Assembly: GCF_009600885.1 (NCBI RefSeq)
Contig: NZ_VCLA01000022.1
Coordinates: 1 to 51,079, forward strand
Direction: 5' to 3'
Source of the DNA: Streptomyces jumonjinensis
Lineage (GTDB): Bacteria; Actinomycetota; Actinomycetes; Streptomycetales; Streptomycetaceae
DNA length: 51,079 bases
The notes under the pieces were generated by a model. It ran no database searches and was not told the origin of the DNA. It worked only from the letters and a program-made list of their open reading frames with translations. The first letter of the stretch is position 1; every line of letters starts with the position of its first letter. The translations under genes were made by a program, and so were the position numbers. Shown here piece after piece: positions 30,334 through 39,161 of the stretch.

Positions 30334-31380
30334 GTGTCTTCCACCCTTCCCACGGCGGAAGCCCTGCGCGACGCCCTCGGTGGGCTGCTCGACGGGCTCC
30401 CGCCCACCCAGGCCGCCCAAGCGGTCGAGCGGCTGATCGCCAACTACCGCGGGACCACCCCGACCGACGCCCCCGTGCTCCGGGACCGCTCCGACGTCGC
30501 CGCGTACGCCGCGTACCGGATGCCCGCGACCTTCGAGGCCGTACGGTCCGCACTCGCCGCGCTCCGCGACGCCGCGCCGGACTGGGTCCCCGCTACCCAC
30601 ACCGATATCGGCGGCGGTACCGGCGCGGCGAGCTGGGCCGTCGCCGAGGCATGGCAGGGCGAGACCCCGGGGCCGGACGGCGATCCCGGGCCGCGCACCA
30701 CCGTGCTCGACTGGGCCGAACCGGCGCTCGCGCTCGGGCGGGAGCTGGCCGCCGCCTCCGGTGCGCCCGCCCTGCGCGCCGCGCGCTGGCAGCGCGCTCG
30801 TATCAGTGCGTCGCTCCGGATCGAGAGCACCGATCTCGTCACCATCTCGTATGTGCTCAAGGAGCTGACCGAGAGCGACCGGACCGCCGTCATCGACGAG
30901 GCGGCGCGCGCCGCCTCGGCCGTCGTCGTCGTGGAGCCCGGCACCCCCGACGGCTACGCACGGGTGATCGCGGCCCGTGACCGGCTGATCGCGGCGGGCC
31001 TGACCGTCGCCGCCCCCTGCCCGCACAGCGCCGCCTGCCCCATCGTGCCCGGCTCGGACTGGTGCCACTTCGCCGCGCGCGTCAGCCGCTCCTCGCTGCA
31101 CCGGCAGGTCAAGGGCGGATCGCTGCCCTACGAGGACGAGAAGTTCAGCTATGTGGCGGCCACCCGCTTCCCGGTGACCTCGATGACCTCGGTGACCCCG
31201 GTGACCGCCCGTATCGTCCGCAGGCCCCAGATCCGCAAGGGGCTGGTGCTGCTGGATCTCTGCGCGGCGGACGAGACGCTGACGAGAGAGACCGTGACCA
31301 AGCGGCGGGGAGCCCTGTACAAGGCGTCACGGGACGCGGAGTGGGGCGACCCCTGGCCCCCGCCCGGGGAGCAGGAGTAG
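30334..31380 (+). CDS. Rsm22-like (mitochondrial small-subunit type) methyltransferase family protein
   Basis: 348 residues. The SAM-binding loop is HTDIGGGTGAASWAV, and VLDWAEPALALGRELA is the following acidic strand. VTISYVLKELTES is motif IV-like. CPHSAACPIVPGSDWCHF has four spaced cysteines/histidine typical of Rsm22 proteins, where they bind a metal or iron-sulphur cluster. The family is linked to ribosome assembly; the methylation target is uncertain. The GTG start is leaderless-like. It converges on the dimethylargininase gene with two strong hairpins between. Confidence 0.87.
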   Translation: MSSTLPTAEALRDALGGLLDGLPPTQAAQAVERLIANYRGTTPTDAPVLRDRSDVAAYAAYRMPATFEAVRSALAALRDAAPDWVPATHTDIGGGTGAASWAVAEAWQGETPGPDGDPGPRTTVLDWAEPALALGRELAAASGAPALRAARWQRARISASLRIESTDLVTISYVLKELTESDRTAVIDEAARAASAVVVVEPGTPDGYARVIAARDRLIAAGLTVAAPCPHSAACPIVPGSDWCHFAARVSRSSLHRQVKGGSLPYEDEKFSYVAATRFPVTSMTSVTPVTARIVRRPQIRKGLVLLDLCAADETLTRETVTKRRGALYKASRDAEWGDPWPPPGEQE

Positions 31381-31381
31381 C

Positions 31382-31459
31382 GGCTCCCGCCGGGGGCGGG
31401 AGCCATGCCCCGCGGAGCGACCGGAAGCCCCCGGCGGAACAAACCGTTCCGCCGGGGGC
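31382..31459. terminator. Two hairpins between convergent genes
   Basis: GGCTCCCGCC (31382-31391) pairs with GGCGGGAGCC (31395-31404). A second stem, 14 bases long, runs 31427-31440 with 31446-31459 over AAACC. Both sit between the stops at 31380 and 31479 and can act on both strands. Confidence 0.85.
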
Positions 31460-31478
31460 CTCCGCGCTCGGCGGGCCC

Positions 31479-32303
31479 TCAGGAGCGCAGCTCCTGCGTA
31501 CAGCACTTCACGCTGCCGCCCCCCTTCAGCAGTTCGCCCAGATCCATCCCGATCGGCTCGTACCCCCGGTCCCGCAGCGGCTCGAACAGCCCCACCGCCG
31601 CCTGCGGCAGCAGGACATGGCGGCCGTCGCTCACCGCGTTGAGACCGAGGAAGGCCGCGTCCCGCTCCGTGGCCCGCAGCGCGTCCGGGAAGAGCCGGGC
31701 CAGGACGGCCCTGCTGCCCGGCGAGAACGCGCCGGGGTAGTACATGACGTCGTCCGTGGCGTCGTCGAGCACGGACAGTGCGGTGTCCAGGTGGTAGTAG
31801 CGCGGGTCCACCAGATCGAGACCTATGACCGGTCTGCCGAAGAACTCCTGCGCCTCGCCGTGCGAGAGCGGGCTCGACCGGAATCCCCGCCCGGCGAGCA
31901 CATACGACGAGGTGACCGCGAAGTCCCCCTCGCCCTCGTTGATGTGCGCGGGCTCATGGACCGAGGCGTACCCGGCCGAGCGGAACCAGTCGTGGTGGGC
32001 CGCCGCCTCGCCCTCCCGTTCCGGGTGGGCGAAACGGGCGAGCAGCACCCGGCCGTCGACGACGGTCGCGCCGTTGGCGGCGTAGACCATGTCGGGCAGT
32101 CCGGGCAGCGGCTCCAGCAGCTCGACGGTGTGGCCGAGCGCGCGATAGCGGTCCCTCAGGTCCTCCCACTGGGTCATGGCCAGCGGCAGGTCCACGGGTT
32201 TCGCCGGATCCATCCACGGGTTGATGGAGTACGTCACCATGAAGTGCGCGGGTGGGCACATCAGATAGCGACGCGGCGATGCGTGACGAAGCGATGAGCT
32301 CAA
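31479..32303 (-). CDS. ddaH: Dimethylargininase (DDAH)
   Basis: 274 residues from a TTG start with GAGGAG seven bases upstream; the family N-terminus RRYLMCPPAHFMVTYSINPW follows. The guanidino-group-modifying fold is shown by DMVYAANGATVV, HEPAHINEGEGDF, YYHLDTALSVLDD with the catalytic His, and GGGSVKCCTQEL with the nucleophilic Cys. It hydrolyses N-omega-methylated arginines to citrulline plus methylamines, or acts as a related citrulline-forming enzyme. It is divergent from a TetR gene with a palindrome between. Confidence 0.92.
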   Translation of the reverse strand: MSSSLRHASPRRYLMCPPAHFMVTYSINPWMDPAKPVDLPLAMTQWEDLRDRYRALGHTVELLEPLPGLPDMVYAANGATVVDGRVLLARFAHPEREGEAAAHHDWFRSAGYASVHEPAHINEGEGDFAVTSSYVLAGRGFRSSPLSHGEAQEFFGRPVIGLDLVDPRYYHLDTALSVLDDATDDVMYYPGAFSPGSRAVLARLFPDALRATERDAAFLGLNAVSDGRHVLLPQAAVGLFEPLRDRGYEPIGMDLGELLKGGGSVKCCTQELRS

Positions 32304-32468
32304 AGGAGGGCTCCTCACAGTCGACTGCGGTGGGAACACGCGGTCTGCGTGGTTGCACCATGGTGGGGCCAATCCGGCCGATGCGCTCGGTACCGCTGTC
32401 CGGCTTCGTCAGTTCCCGGAGAGAAGGGCCGCCGACCCTCGGGCCGACCCTCGGGCCGCCCCTGAAGT

Positions 32469-32483
32469 GAGACGAAACGTCTC
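32469..32483. promoter_or_regulatory. Palindromic operator candidate between ddaH and tetR
   Basis: GAGACG, AAA, CGTCTC form a 15-base near-perfect palindrome 28 bases before the TetR start. TetR regulators often bind such short palindromes in their own divergent promoter. Confidence 0.55.
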
Positions 32484-32510
32484 GACTTCGATATTGGTAG
32501 ATTGAGGGAC

Positions 32511-33146
32511 ATGAACGACACCCAGGCCCCCGGCGGCCCGGCGGACGGGACCAAGCGGCCCGACTCCAGCCGCCGCAGCGAACGTTCCCGGCGTGCCATC
32601 TACGACGCGGCCCTCGCCCTCGTCGCCGAGCTGGGGTACGGCCGTACCACCATCGAGGGCATCGCCGCCCGCGCCGGAGTCGGCAAGCAGACGATCTACC
32701 GCTGGTGGCCCTCCAAGGCCGCCGTGCTGATGGAGGCGTTCCTCGACCTCGCCGACCAGGCCGCCGGCGGCGAGACCGGCTTCCCCGACACCGGGGATCT
32801 GGCGGCCGATCTCGGACTGGTGCTGCGGGCCACCGTCGACGAGATGAACAACCCCGTCTACGAGGCGCCCACCCGCGCCCTCGCCGCCGAGGGGATCGTC
32901 GACCCGGAGCTCGGGGCGCAATTCGTCGAAAAGCTTCTCGATCCGTCGCTCCAGCTCTATGTGCGGCGGCTGCGCTCCGCCGAGGCCGCGGGGCAGCTCC
33001 GCGCCGGGATCGACCACCGGATCGCCGTGGAGCTCCTGGTCGGCCCGCTCACCCACCGCTGGCTGATGCGCACCCTCCCGCTCACCCATGAGTACGCGGA
33101 CGCCCTGGTCGACTACGCGCTGGCCGGGCTCGCGCCCCGTGACTGA
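32511..33146 (+). CDS. TetR-family transcriptional regulator
   Basis: 211 residues. The HTH is intact: RRAIYDAALALVAELGYGRTTIEGIAARAG followed by VGKQTIYRWWPSKAAVL. The C-terminal ligand domain resembles the TetR_C_11/16 group (FVEKLLDPSLQLYVRRL). The ATG at 32511 follows GAGGG; the in-frame TTG at 32502 is a less likely start. It is divergent from ddaH and an obvious candidate repressor of it through the palindrome at 32469. Confidence 0.9.
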   Translation: MNDTQAPGGPADGTKRPDSSRRSERSRRAIYDAALALVAELGYGRTTIEGIAARAGVGKQTIYRWWPSKAAVLMEAFLDLADQAAGGETGFPDTGDLAADLGLVLRATVDEMNNPVYEAPTRALAAEGIVDPELGAQFVEKLLDPSLQLYVRRLRSAEAAGQLRAGIDHRIAVELLVGPLTHRWLMRTLPLTHEYADALVDYALAGLAPRD

Positions 33147-33302
33147 CCCCGTCCGCCCCCCGCAGGCCCCTGTCCGGCCCGTTCCGCCTCTGTGAGCCCC
33201 CCGGCCGCCGCCCCCCGGTGGAGAACTGTGGCTACCCACACCGCAGGATGGTGGGACGATGGTAGAGACCACGTGGGGCGAGCGTGAGGTGTGAGGGGAT
33301 AG

Positions 33303-34115
33303 ATGGGCGACGGTAGAGGCCGGTACAGCGGCACGGAGAACAGACCCAGCTGGGAGAGCCGCCTGCCCCAGTGGCTGCGCAGGCGTCCCAAGGACACCGA
33401 GGCCGACGACTCCCGCCGTGAGGAACTGCTGCTCGCTGTCGCCGGGGCCGGCATGCCGCTGGCGCCCGCCGCCTACCCCGTCGCCTACCGGTGCTCCTGT
33501 GAGCGCATCGGCTGTCCGATCCCCGGGCGGCACCCCGTCTCCTTCGCCTGGCAGACCCAGTCGACCACCGATCGCGCACAGATCCAGCGCTGGGCCCAGG
33601 ACCAGCCCCAGGCGAACTTCATCACCGCCACCGGCATGGTCCACGATGTGCTCGACGTGCCGCTGGAGGCCGGCCGGGCCGCGCTGGAACGGCTGCTGGA
33701 GCAGGGCGTCGAGGTCGGCCCGGTCGCCGAGTCCACCGGAGAGGGCGAGGAGGGGCGGGCGCTGTTCTTCACCGCCACCCGGGGCACGCCCGAGGACGAG
33801 GACGAATGGTGGCCCTGTGAGCTGGACTGCCGTCCCGAGACCATGGACGAGCACCCGGGCCTGCGCTGGCACTGCCGGGGCAGCTATGTGCTCGTGCCGC
33901 CCGCCCGGCTCCCCGGCGACCACGGCGTGCACTGGGTCCGCGGCCCCGAACACCCGCTGCCGGACCCGCTGACCCTGCTGGAGACCCTGACCGACGCCTG
34001 TGCGCGGTACGCGGGAGAGCACGCGGAGCCGGAGGAATACGAGGAGCCGGGGGCGTACGAGTACGGCGAGGGGCGCTCCGAACACCGGGCGGCCTGGCCG
34101 CTGAGCCGCCGCTGA
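33303..34115 (+). CDS. Bifunctional DNA primase/polymerase-like protein
   Basis: 270 residues. YPVAYRCSCERIGCPIPGRHPVSFAWQTQSTTD is the AEP-type primase-polymerase signature seen in Streptomyces chromosomal proteins. It is followed by WAQDQPQANFITATGMVHDVLDVP, where catalytic acids would be expected (DVLDVP). No helicase domain is attached. The C-terminus is Glu/Tyr-rich and low complexity. The proteins are widespread but their role on the chromosome is unclear. The ATG at 33303 directly follows GAGGGGATAG. Confidence 0.82.
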   Translation: MGDGRGRYSGTENRPSWESRLPQWLRRRPKDTEADDSRREELLLAVAGAGMPLAPAAYPVAYRCSCERIGCPIPGRHPVSFAWQTQSTTDRAQIQRWAQDQPQANFITATGMVHDVLDVPLEAGRAALERLLEQGVEVGPVAESTGEGEEGRALFFTATRGTPEDEDEWWPCELDCRPETMDEHPGLRWHCRGSYVLVPPARLPGDHGVHWVRGPEHPLPDPLTLLETLTDACARYAGEHAEPEEYEEPGAYEYGEGRSEHRAAWPLSRR

Positions 34116-34223
34116 CCTTATGCGCGGGAGCGCGGCCACTTGGACCTTCCGCGCGTGAGCGAGCGGGGGCTCCGGGCAACGGGAGCCGCGCCGGGCTGAA
34201 CGAGCCGCCCCAGGCCGCCGCGC

Positions 34224-34246
34224 CCGCCGTCCGCTTCGGACGGCGG
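34224..34246. terminator. Bidirectional hairpin
   Basis: CCGCCGTCC (34224-34232) pairs with GGACGGCGG (34238-34246) over GCTTC, between convergent stops at 34115 and 34249. Confidence 0.8.
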
Positions 34247-34248
34247 CC

Positions 34249-35274
34249 TCAGGCCCCCTTCGCCGAGGTCAGGCCCGTCAGCCTGCCCAGCACCGCCACC
34301 TTCCCGCCGCCGCCCGCCGGCGGCACCACCACCGCCTGACTGGAGACCCGCTCCTTGGTCAGCGAGGAGTGCACCTCGCCCCTCAGCAGCGCTTTCACAT
34401 CCGGGTGGACGGCGATGCGGACGCCCTTCGCGGCGGTCTCGCGCTCGAAGTTGCGCACCGTGAAGAAGGCCAGCGCCCCGCCGTCCTCGGTGGCCAGCGC
34501 CAGCGGGGCGTAGTCGTCCCGGTTCAGCGGCTCGTCGAGATACTGCTTGGACCGCCCGGGCCGGGTCGCCTCCTTCTTCCGGGAGTCGCGCCATCCGGAG
34601 GTGTGCGGGCCGTCCTCGAAGACCTCCGGCTTCCCGGTCTCCAGGTAGGACGCGTACTTCTCGCCCAGATCACGCGGGGCGTGCGCCAGCGCGGTGCTGT
34701 CCAGGGCGACCGGCTCGGCGAAGCCGTCCTCATCGGTCTTCAGCTCGGGGATCAGACGCGGGAAGAGGATCGTCAGATAGGCGGCCTGCCAGGCGTCGTC
34801 CGGCCCGGTGCGCAGAAAGACGATCAGCCAGCGGTTGTCCCCGGCGCTGTCGTCCCGGTCGCGGTTGGAGTCGGCGTCGGCGACGAAGAACCGCGGCCAC
34901 CCCGCCTTCTTCGGGATGGCGAACTCCGCGTCGGTCAGCTCCAGCGGGGAGTGCTGAGGATTGCCCTCGGGGTAGGTGACGCCGCGTGAGGTGAGCCCGG
35001 CCTGATTGATGGCGCCGAGCGCGCCGGTGACATGGGCGGCGTCCAGATCCGGGTCATGGGCCTTGTCGGCCGCGTTGTACGCGGCGGTGAACTCCCGAAG
35101 CGTCTTCGCGGCTTCAGCCTTCGTCACCGAGGGGACCACCGCCAGCTCCCCGTGGACGGTCACACATCCGCCCGCCGTCAGGGCCAGCGCCGTCGCCATC
35201 GCCGCGGCGCCCGTCGCCGTACGGCCCCGGCGGCCGGGCGCGTACCGCGTTCCCACCCGAATCGGCCTTCTCAT
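34249..35274 (-). CDS. Putative lipoprotein, last gene of haem/iron operon
   Basis: 341 residues. A signal of about 36 residues ends in a lipobox (ALTAGGC), so the mature protein is probably lipid-anchored outside the membrane. The sequence has no domain I recognise; it contains FFVADADSNRDRDDSAGDN and RWLIVFLRTGPDDAWQAAYL. Its start lies 161 bases inside the 3' end of the FTR1-like gene, so the two are translationally linked. It might assist iron handling, but only position says so. Confidence 0.75.
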   Translation of the reverse strand: MRRPIRVGTRYAPGRRGRTATGAAAMATALALTAGGCVTVHGELAVVPSVTKAEAAKTLREFTAAYNAADKAHDPDLDAAHVTGALGAINQAGLTSRGVTYPEGNPQHSPLELTDAEFAIPKKAGWPRFFVADADSNRDRDDSAGDNRWLIVFLRTGPDDAWQAAYLTILFPRLIPELKTDEDGFAEPVALDSTALAHAPRDLGEKYASYLETGKPEVFEDGPHTSGWRDSRKKEATRPGRSKQYLDEPLNRDDYAPLALATEDGGALAFFTVRNFERETAAKGVRIAVHPDVKALLRGEVHSSLTKERVSSQAVVVPPAGGGGKVAVLGRLTGLTSAKGA

Positions 35275-36073
35275 CGGTCGCCTTCTCCTCGCCCCCCGCT
35301 GACCGCCCGAAGCCTACCGGGGCGAGGGTGTGGACGAGCGCCGGGATCGTGTACAGGCCCCATACCGCGCACTGGAGGACGGTCGGGTCCGGCGGCAGAC
35401 CGAGGACCGCCGTCAGCGGCGCTCCGTACCAGCTGTCCGGCGGGACCGCCGCCGTCAGGTCGAAGGCGACGGCCGCCCAGCCGCCGGACCCGTCCGCCGT
35501 CCCCGCGCCGGCCGACTGCCACCGGCCGGCGCCGTGCGCGAGCGCGCCCCCGGCCAGGACCGCCAACGCCCCGTACGCCAGAGCGCGCGAGCGCACCGAG
35601 GTCACGACGGGATACGCCAGTCCGGCCGCCGTCGCGAAGCCGAGCAGCACCAGGGCCAGCGGCCCGGCGGAGCCCTGCCCGTCCAGCGCGGACCGTACCG
35701 CCGACCATGTGAACAGGGCCGTGTCCGTGCCGTCGCGTACGACCGCCGCGAAGGCGACCGCGAACAGCAGGCGCCGCCCAGCGGCTCCCGGGCCCCCGCG
35801 CACCAGGGCGGTCAGCGCCCCCGTGAGCAGGGCGGCGGCGCCGACCGACAGGGTGCCGCCCAGCAGCTCCCGGGCCCTGAACGTCAGTCCCTGGGAGGCG
35901 AATTCCAGCGCGAAGCCGAAGCCGCCCGCGAGGACGACCGCGGCCCCGCACCCGTACAGCACCGGGCGTGCCGCCGCCCGCCGCCCGGCGGCGACCGGGC
36001 GGGCGAGCAGAAGAGCGACGGCCAGGAAGGCCGCCAGCCCCTGGCTCAGTCCGAAGAGATAGGTGTCGAACAC
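35114..36073 (-). CDS. FTR1-like membrane protein with degenerate iron motifs
   Basis: 319 residues with about seven hydrophobic helices and a hydrophilic tail of about 60 residues. Placement and pattern match FTR1/EfeU iron permeases, but the motifs are altered. The first R-E-x-x-E helix reads GLSQGLAAFLAV without charged residues, and the second reads VVRDGTDTALF. Ferric iron conduction by the classical mechanism is therefore doubtful. The C-terminal ~55 codons overlap the lipoprotein gene and look unstructured. It follows hmuV on the same strand with 52 bases between. Confidence 0.68.
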   Translation of the reverse strand: MFDTYLFGLSQGLAAFLAVALLLARPVAAGRRAAARPVLYGCGAAVVLAGGFGFALEFASQGLTFRARELLGGTLSVGAAALLTGALTALVRGGPGAAGRRLLFAVAFAAVVRDGTDTALFTWSAVRSALDGQGSAGPLALVLLGFATAAGLAYPVVTSVRSRALAYGALAVLAGGALAHGAGRWQSAGAGTADGSGGWAAVAFDLTAAVPPDSWYGAPLTAVLGLPPDPTVLQCAVWGLYTIPALVHTLAPVGFGRSAGGEEKATDEKADSGGNAVRARPPGPYGDGRRGDGDGAGPDGGRMCDRPRGAGGGPLGDEG

Positions 36074-36125
36074 CCATCGATCGGATCATGAGAACGATCC
36101 TCGAACACGATCACGACGCCACTCG

Positions 36126-36968
36126 TTACGCCTTGCGGACATCTCCCCGGCGCGGCAGCACCACCGGAGCGCCCGAGCGCGGATGCGGAAAGACCTCCAC
36201 GGGCTGCCGGTAGACCCGGCTCAGCAGCTCATCGGTGAAGACCTCGGCGGGCGGGCCCTCGACCGCGATCCGGCCCGCGTCCAGGACCGCGACCCGGTCC
36301 GCGTAGGCGGCGGCCAGCCCGAGATCGTGCAGCACCACGACCACGGCGTCGCCGGCCGCCGCGCGCTCCCGGCAGACGGTCAGCACCAGCTCCTGATGGC
36401 GCAGATCGAGCGCGGCGGTCGGTTCGTCCAGGAGCAGCAGCGAGGTCCGCTGGGCGAGCACCCGGGCGAGGGCGACCCGGGCGCGTTCGCCCCCGGAGAG
36501 CGCGGAGAAGGGCCGTCCGGCGAAGTCCGCCGTCTCGGTGGCCGCCATGGCCTCGGCGACCGCCGTGTCGTCCTCGTCCTCCCGCGCGGTCCCCGCCCAG
36601 GGCGCGCGCCCCATCCGTACGACCTCCGTGACCGGGAAGGGGAAGGAGAGCGCGGCGGTCTGCGGCAGCACCGCGCGGCGCAGGGCGAGTTCGGCGGCGC
36701 TCCAGTCGCCGGCCGGGCGGCCTGCGATCTCCACCGAGCCCCGGTCGGCCGGGAGGTCGGCGGCGAGCGCGCCGAACAGGGTCGACTTCCCGGCGCCGTT
36801 GGGCCCGACCAGCGCGAGCACCTCGCCCGAGCGGGCGATGAGATCGATCCCGGTCAGCACGGCACGGCCGCCGAGCCGGACATGGACGCCGCGCGCCCGC
36901 GCGAGGACCGCGCCGGGCGGCGGGGGCTCGGGCAGCGCTCGTCCGCGGATGCCGAAGAGGGTCCTCAT
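36126..36968 (-). CDS. hmuV: Haem ABC transporter ATP-binding protein
   Basis: 280 residues. Walker A is GPNGAGKST, the Q-loop lies around AVLPQTAALSFPF, the ABC signature is ALSGGERARVALARVLAQ, Walker B is LLLLDEPTAALD, and the switch His is in VVLHDLGLAAAY. The PFPVTEVVRMGRAPW block is characteristic of HmuV/haemin importers. It powers haem import through the HmuU permease. The ATG at 36968 overlaps the permease stop by four bases. Confidence 0.93.
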   Translation of the reverse strand: MRTLFGIRGRALPEPPPPGAVLARARGVHVRLGGRAVLTGIDLIARSGEVLALVGPNGAGKSTLFGALAADLPADRGSVEIAGRPAGDWSAAELALRRAVLPQTAALSFPFPVTEVVRMGRAPWAGTAREDEDDTAVAEAMAATETADFAGRPFSALSGGERARVALARVLAQRTSLLLLDEPTAALDLRHQELVLTVCRERAAAGDAVVVVLHDLGLAAAYADRVAVLDAGRIAVEGPPAEVFTDELLSRVYRQPVEVFPHPRSGAPVVLPRRGDVRKA

Positions 36969-38092
36969 GCCCAACCACCTTGTCTGCGACGGGTCCTGCG
37001 CAGCAGCCAGAAGAAGAACGGGCTGCCGAAGAGCGCGGTGAGCACCCCGAGCGGCAGCTCGGCGGGCTCGGCGACGGTCCGCGCGGCGAGATCGGCCACG
37101 GCCAGCACCAGCGCGCCGCCGAGCGCGGAGCCGGGCACCAGGAAGCGGTGGCCGGGGCCGTTCACCATCCGCAGCAGATGCGGTACGAGCAGTCCGACGA
37201 AGCTGATGACGCCCGCGACGGCGACCGCGGCGGCGGTGAGCAGCGCGACGATCAGGATGAGGACGATACGGAGCCGTTCCACGTCGACGCCCAGATGGCG
37301 GGCGGGCCGCTCGCCGAGGGCGAGCAGATCCAGCTTGCGCGCGTAACAGGGGGCGATGAGCAGCCCGAGCACGGTGCACGGCAGGACGGCGAGGACCTTG
37401 GGCCAGGTCGCCTGGGAGAGCGAGCCGAGCTGCCAGAAGGTGATCTGGGTGATCTGCGCGTTGTCGGCGAAGAAGATGAACAGCCCGATCAGCGCGCCCG
37501 CGAAGGCGTTGACCGCGATGCCGGTGAGGATCAGGGTCACGACCTCGGTCCGGCCGCCGGAGCGGGAGAGCGTATAGACGAGAGTTACGGTCCCGAGCCC
37601 GGCGGCGAAGGCGCAGACGGTGATGGTCCAGTTGCCGAAGAAGCTCAGCCCGAGCGCGATGGAGGCGACGGCCCCCACGGCCGCGCCCGCCGAGATGCCG
37701 ATGATCCCGGGTTCGGCGAGGGGGTTGCCGAAGACGCCCTGCATCAGCGCTCCCGCGCAGCCGAGCGAGGCTCCCACCAGCAGGGCGAGCACGACGCGCG
37801 GCAGCCGTACGTTCCACAGCACGCTCTCGCCGACCCGGTCGAGGCGCGCTCCGCCCAGGCCCAGCCGGTGCTGGGCGGAGGAGACGACCTCGCCCAGGGG
37901 GATGTCGTACGCGCCGTATCCGGCGGAGACGAGCGTGATCAGGAAGAGCGCGGCGAGCAGGCCGCCGGTGAGGAGGTAGGCGGTGGACCGGGGGCGTACG
38001 GAGGGCGCCTTCGCCGGAGGGTCCGATGGGTCCGAGAGGTCCTTACGGACCGGGGGCGGCGGCTGCGGTGTCGCGTGCGTTTCCGTCGTCAT
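36965..38092 (-). CDS. hmuU: Haem ABC transporter permease (FecCD family)
   Basis: 375 residues with about nine to ten membrane helices. FecCD motifs: LGGARLDRVGESVLWNVRLPRVVLALLVGASLG, ALMQGVFGNPLAEPGIIGISAGAAVGAV, AGVISFVGLLVPHLLRM (the coupling region) and VADLAARTVAEPAELPLGVLTALFGSPFFFWLL. It forms the haem-conducting dimer. It starts one base after the binding-protein stop and overlaps hmuV, a tightly coupled operon. Confidence 0.94.
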   Translation of the reverse strand: MTTETHATPQPPPPVRKDLSDPSDPPAKAPSVRPRSTAYLLTGGLLAALFLITLVSAGYGAYDIPLGEVVSSAQHRLGLGGARLDRVGESVLWNVRLPRVVLALLVGASLGCAGALMQGVFGNPLAEPGIIGISAGAAVGAVASIALGLSFFGNWTITVCAFAAGLGTVTLVYTLSRSGGRTEVVTLILTGIAVNAFAGALIGLFIFFADNAQITQITFWQLGSLSQATWPKVLAVLPCTVLGLLIAPCYARKLDLLALGERPARHLGVDVERLRIVLILIVALLTAAAVAVAGVISFVGLLVPHLLRMVNGPGHRFLVPGSALGGALVLAVADLAARTVAEPAELPLGVLTALFGSPFFFWLLRRTRRRQGGWA

Positions 38093-38093
38093 G

Positions 38094-39161
38094 TCACTTG
38101 CCGTCCGCGTACAACTGGTCCACCAGGGACGTGAGCACCTCGTCGGTACGCGGGCCGTAGTTGAGCAGCACTCCGTCCGGCACCGACACCACCCTGCGGT
38201 CCATCCCGGCCGGGGTCTGCGCGACGCCAGGGATCTCGACCAGGCCGTCCACGCCGCCGACCGAGTCCAGGCCCTTGGACATCACCAGGATCGCGTCCGG
38301 CGCGGCCTTGGCGAGGGCCTCGCTGGTGATGGCGGTGAAGTCCTTCTCCAGACCGGACTCCTTGCCGGCGTCCACCGCGCCCGCCGCCTCCAGCAGCGAT
38401 GACGCGCCGGAGTCCGCGCCGCCGAGCAGATACACCGACGCGGTGCCCCGCAGATAGAGGAAGGCCACCCGGGGCTTCTCGCCCTTCGGGGGTGTGGGGA
38501 TGTCCTTCTGTACGGCGGTGATCCGGTCCTGGGTGCGCTTCTTCAGCTCCGTGCCCGCGGCGGGCACGCCCAGCGTCCGGGCCACCGTGTCGATCCGGGC
38601 GCCCACGTCCGCGAGGCTCTTCGCCGTCTCCACGACCACCAGCGGGATGCCCGCGTCGCGGATCTGCTGAAGGGATTCGGCGGGGCCGGACACGGTCTCG
38701 GCCAGGACGATCGTCGGCTTGAGCGAGAGCACGCTCTCCGCCGAGACGTCGTGGCCGCGCGTCACCACCGGGAGCTTCGCGGCCTGTTCGAAGGTGGCGG
38801 TGACATCGCGGGCCACCACCCGCTCGCCGAGGCCCAGGGTGAAGACGATCTCGTTCAGCGATCCGGTCAGCGGGACGATCCGGTCCGTCGAGGTGACGGT
38901 CACTTTCCGGCCGTCCGCGGATGGGACGGTCACCGGCAGTTCGGGGGTGGGGACGGCGCCCAGCGGCTCGACCCGGTCGGGGGCCGCCGAGCTCTTCGAC
39001 TGCCCCTTCCCGGGGGCCGAACCGCCCTCGGGGGAAGGCGAAGCGGAACCACCGCCGCAGCCCGTTGCCACCAGGGCGACGGTGAACGCGGTCAGGGCCG
39101 CGCCCACCAGGCGGAATCTGCGTACCGAGCGCGCCGAGGTCTGTGAAAGCACCGAGAGCAC
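38094..39161 (-). CDS. hmuT: Haem ABC transporter substrate-binding lipoprotein
   Basis: 355 residues from a GTG at 39161; a GTG at 39152 and longer frames are possible. Signal peptide then lipobox-like VATGC near residue 36, then a Ser/Gly/Pro linker. Periplasmic-binding class III features follow: RIVPLTGSLNEIVFTLGLGERVVARDVT, VTRGHDVSAESVLSLKPTIVL and PVVV-type hinge sequences. HmuT binds haem outside the membrane and delivers it to HmuUV. The divergent htaA gene and an iron box lie upstream. Confidence 0.92.
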   Translation of the reverse strand: MLSVLSQTSARSVRRFRLVGAALTAFTVALVATGCGGGSASPSPEGGSAPGKGQSKSSAAPDRVEPLGAVPTPELPVTVPSADGRKVTVTSTDRIVPLTGSLNEIVFTLGLGERVVARDVTATFEQAAKLPVVTRGHDVSAESVLSLKPTIVLAETVSGPAESLQQIRDAGIPLVVVETAKSLADVGARIDTVARTLGVPAAGTELKKRTQDRITAVQKDIPTPPKGEKPRVAFLYLRGTASVYLLGGADSGASSLLEAAGAVDAGKESGLEKDFTAITSEALAKAAPDAILVMSKGLDSVGGVDGLVEIPGVAQTPAGMDRRVVSVPDGVLLNYGPRTDEVLTSLVDQLYADGK

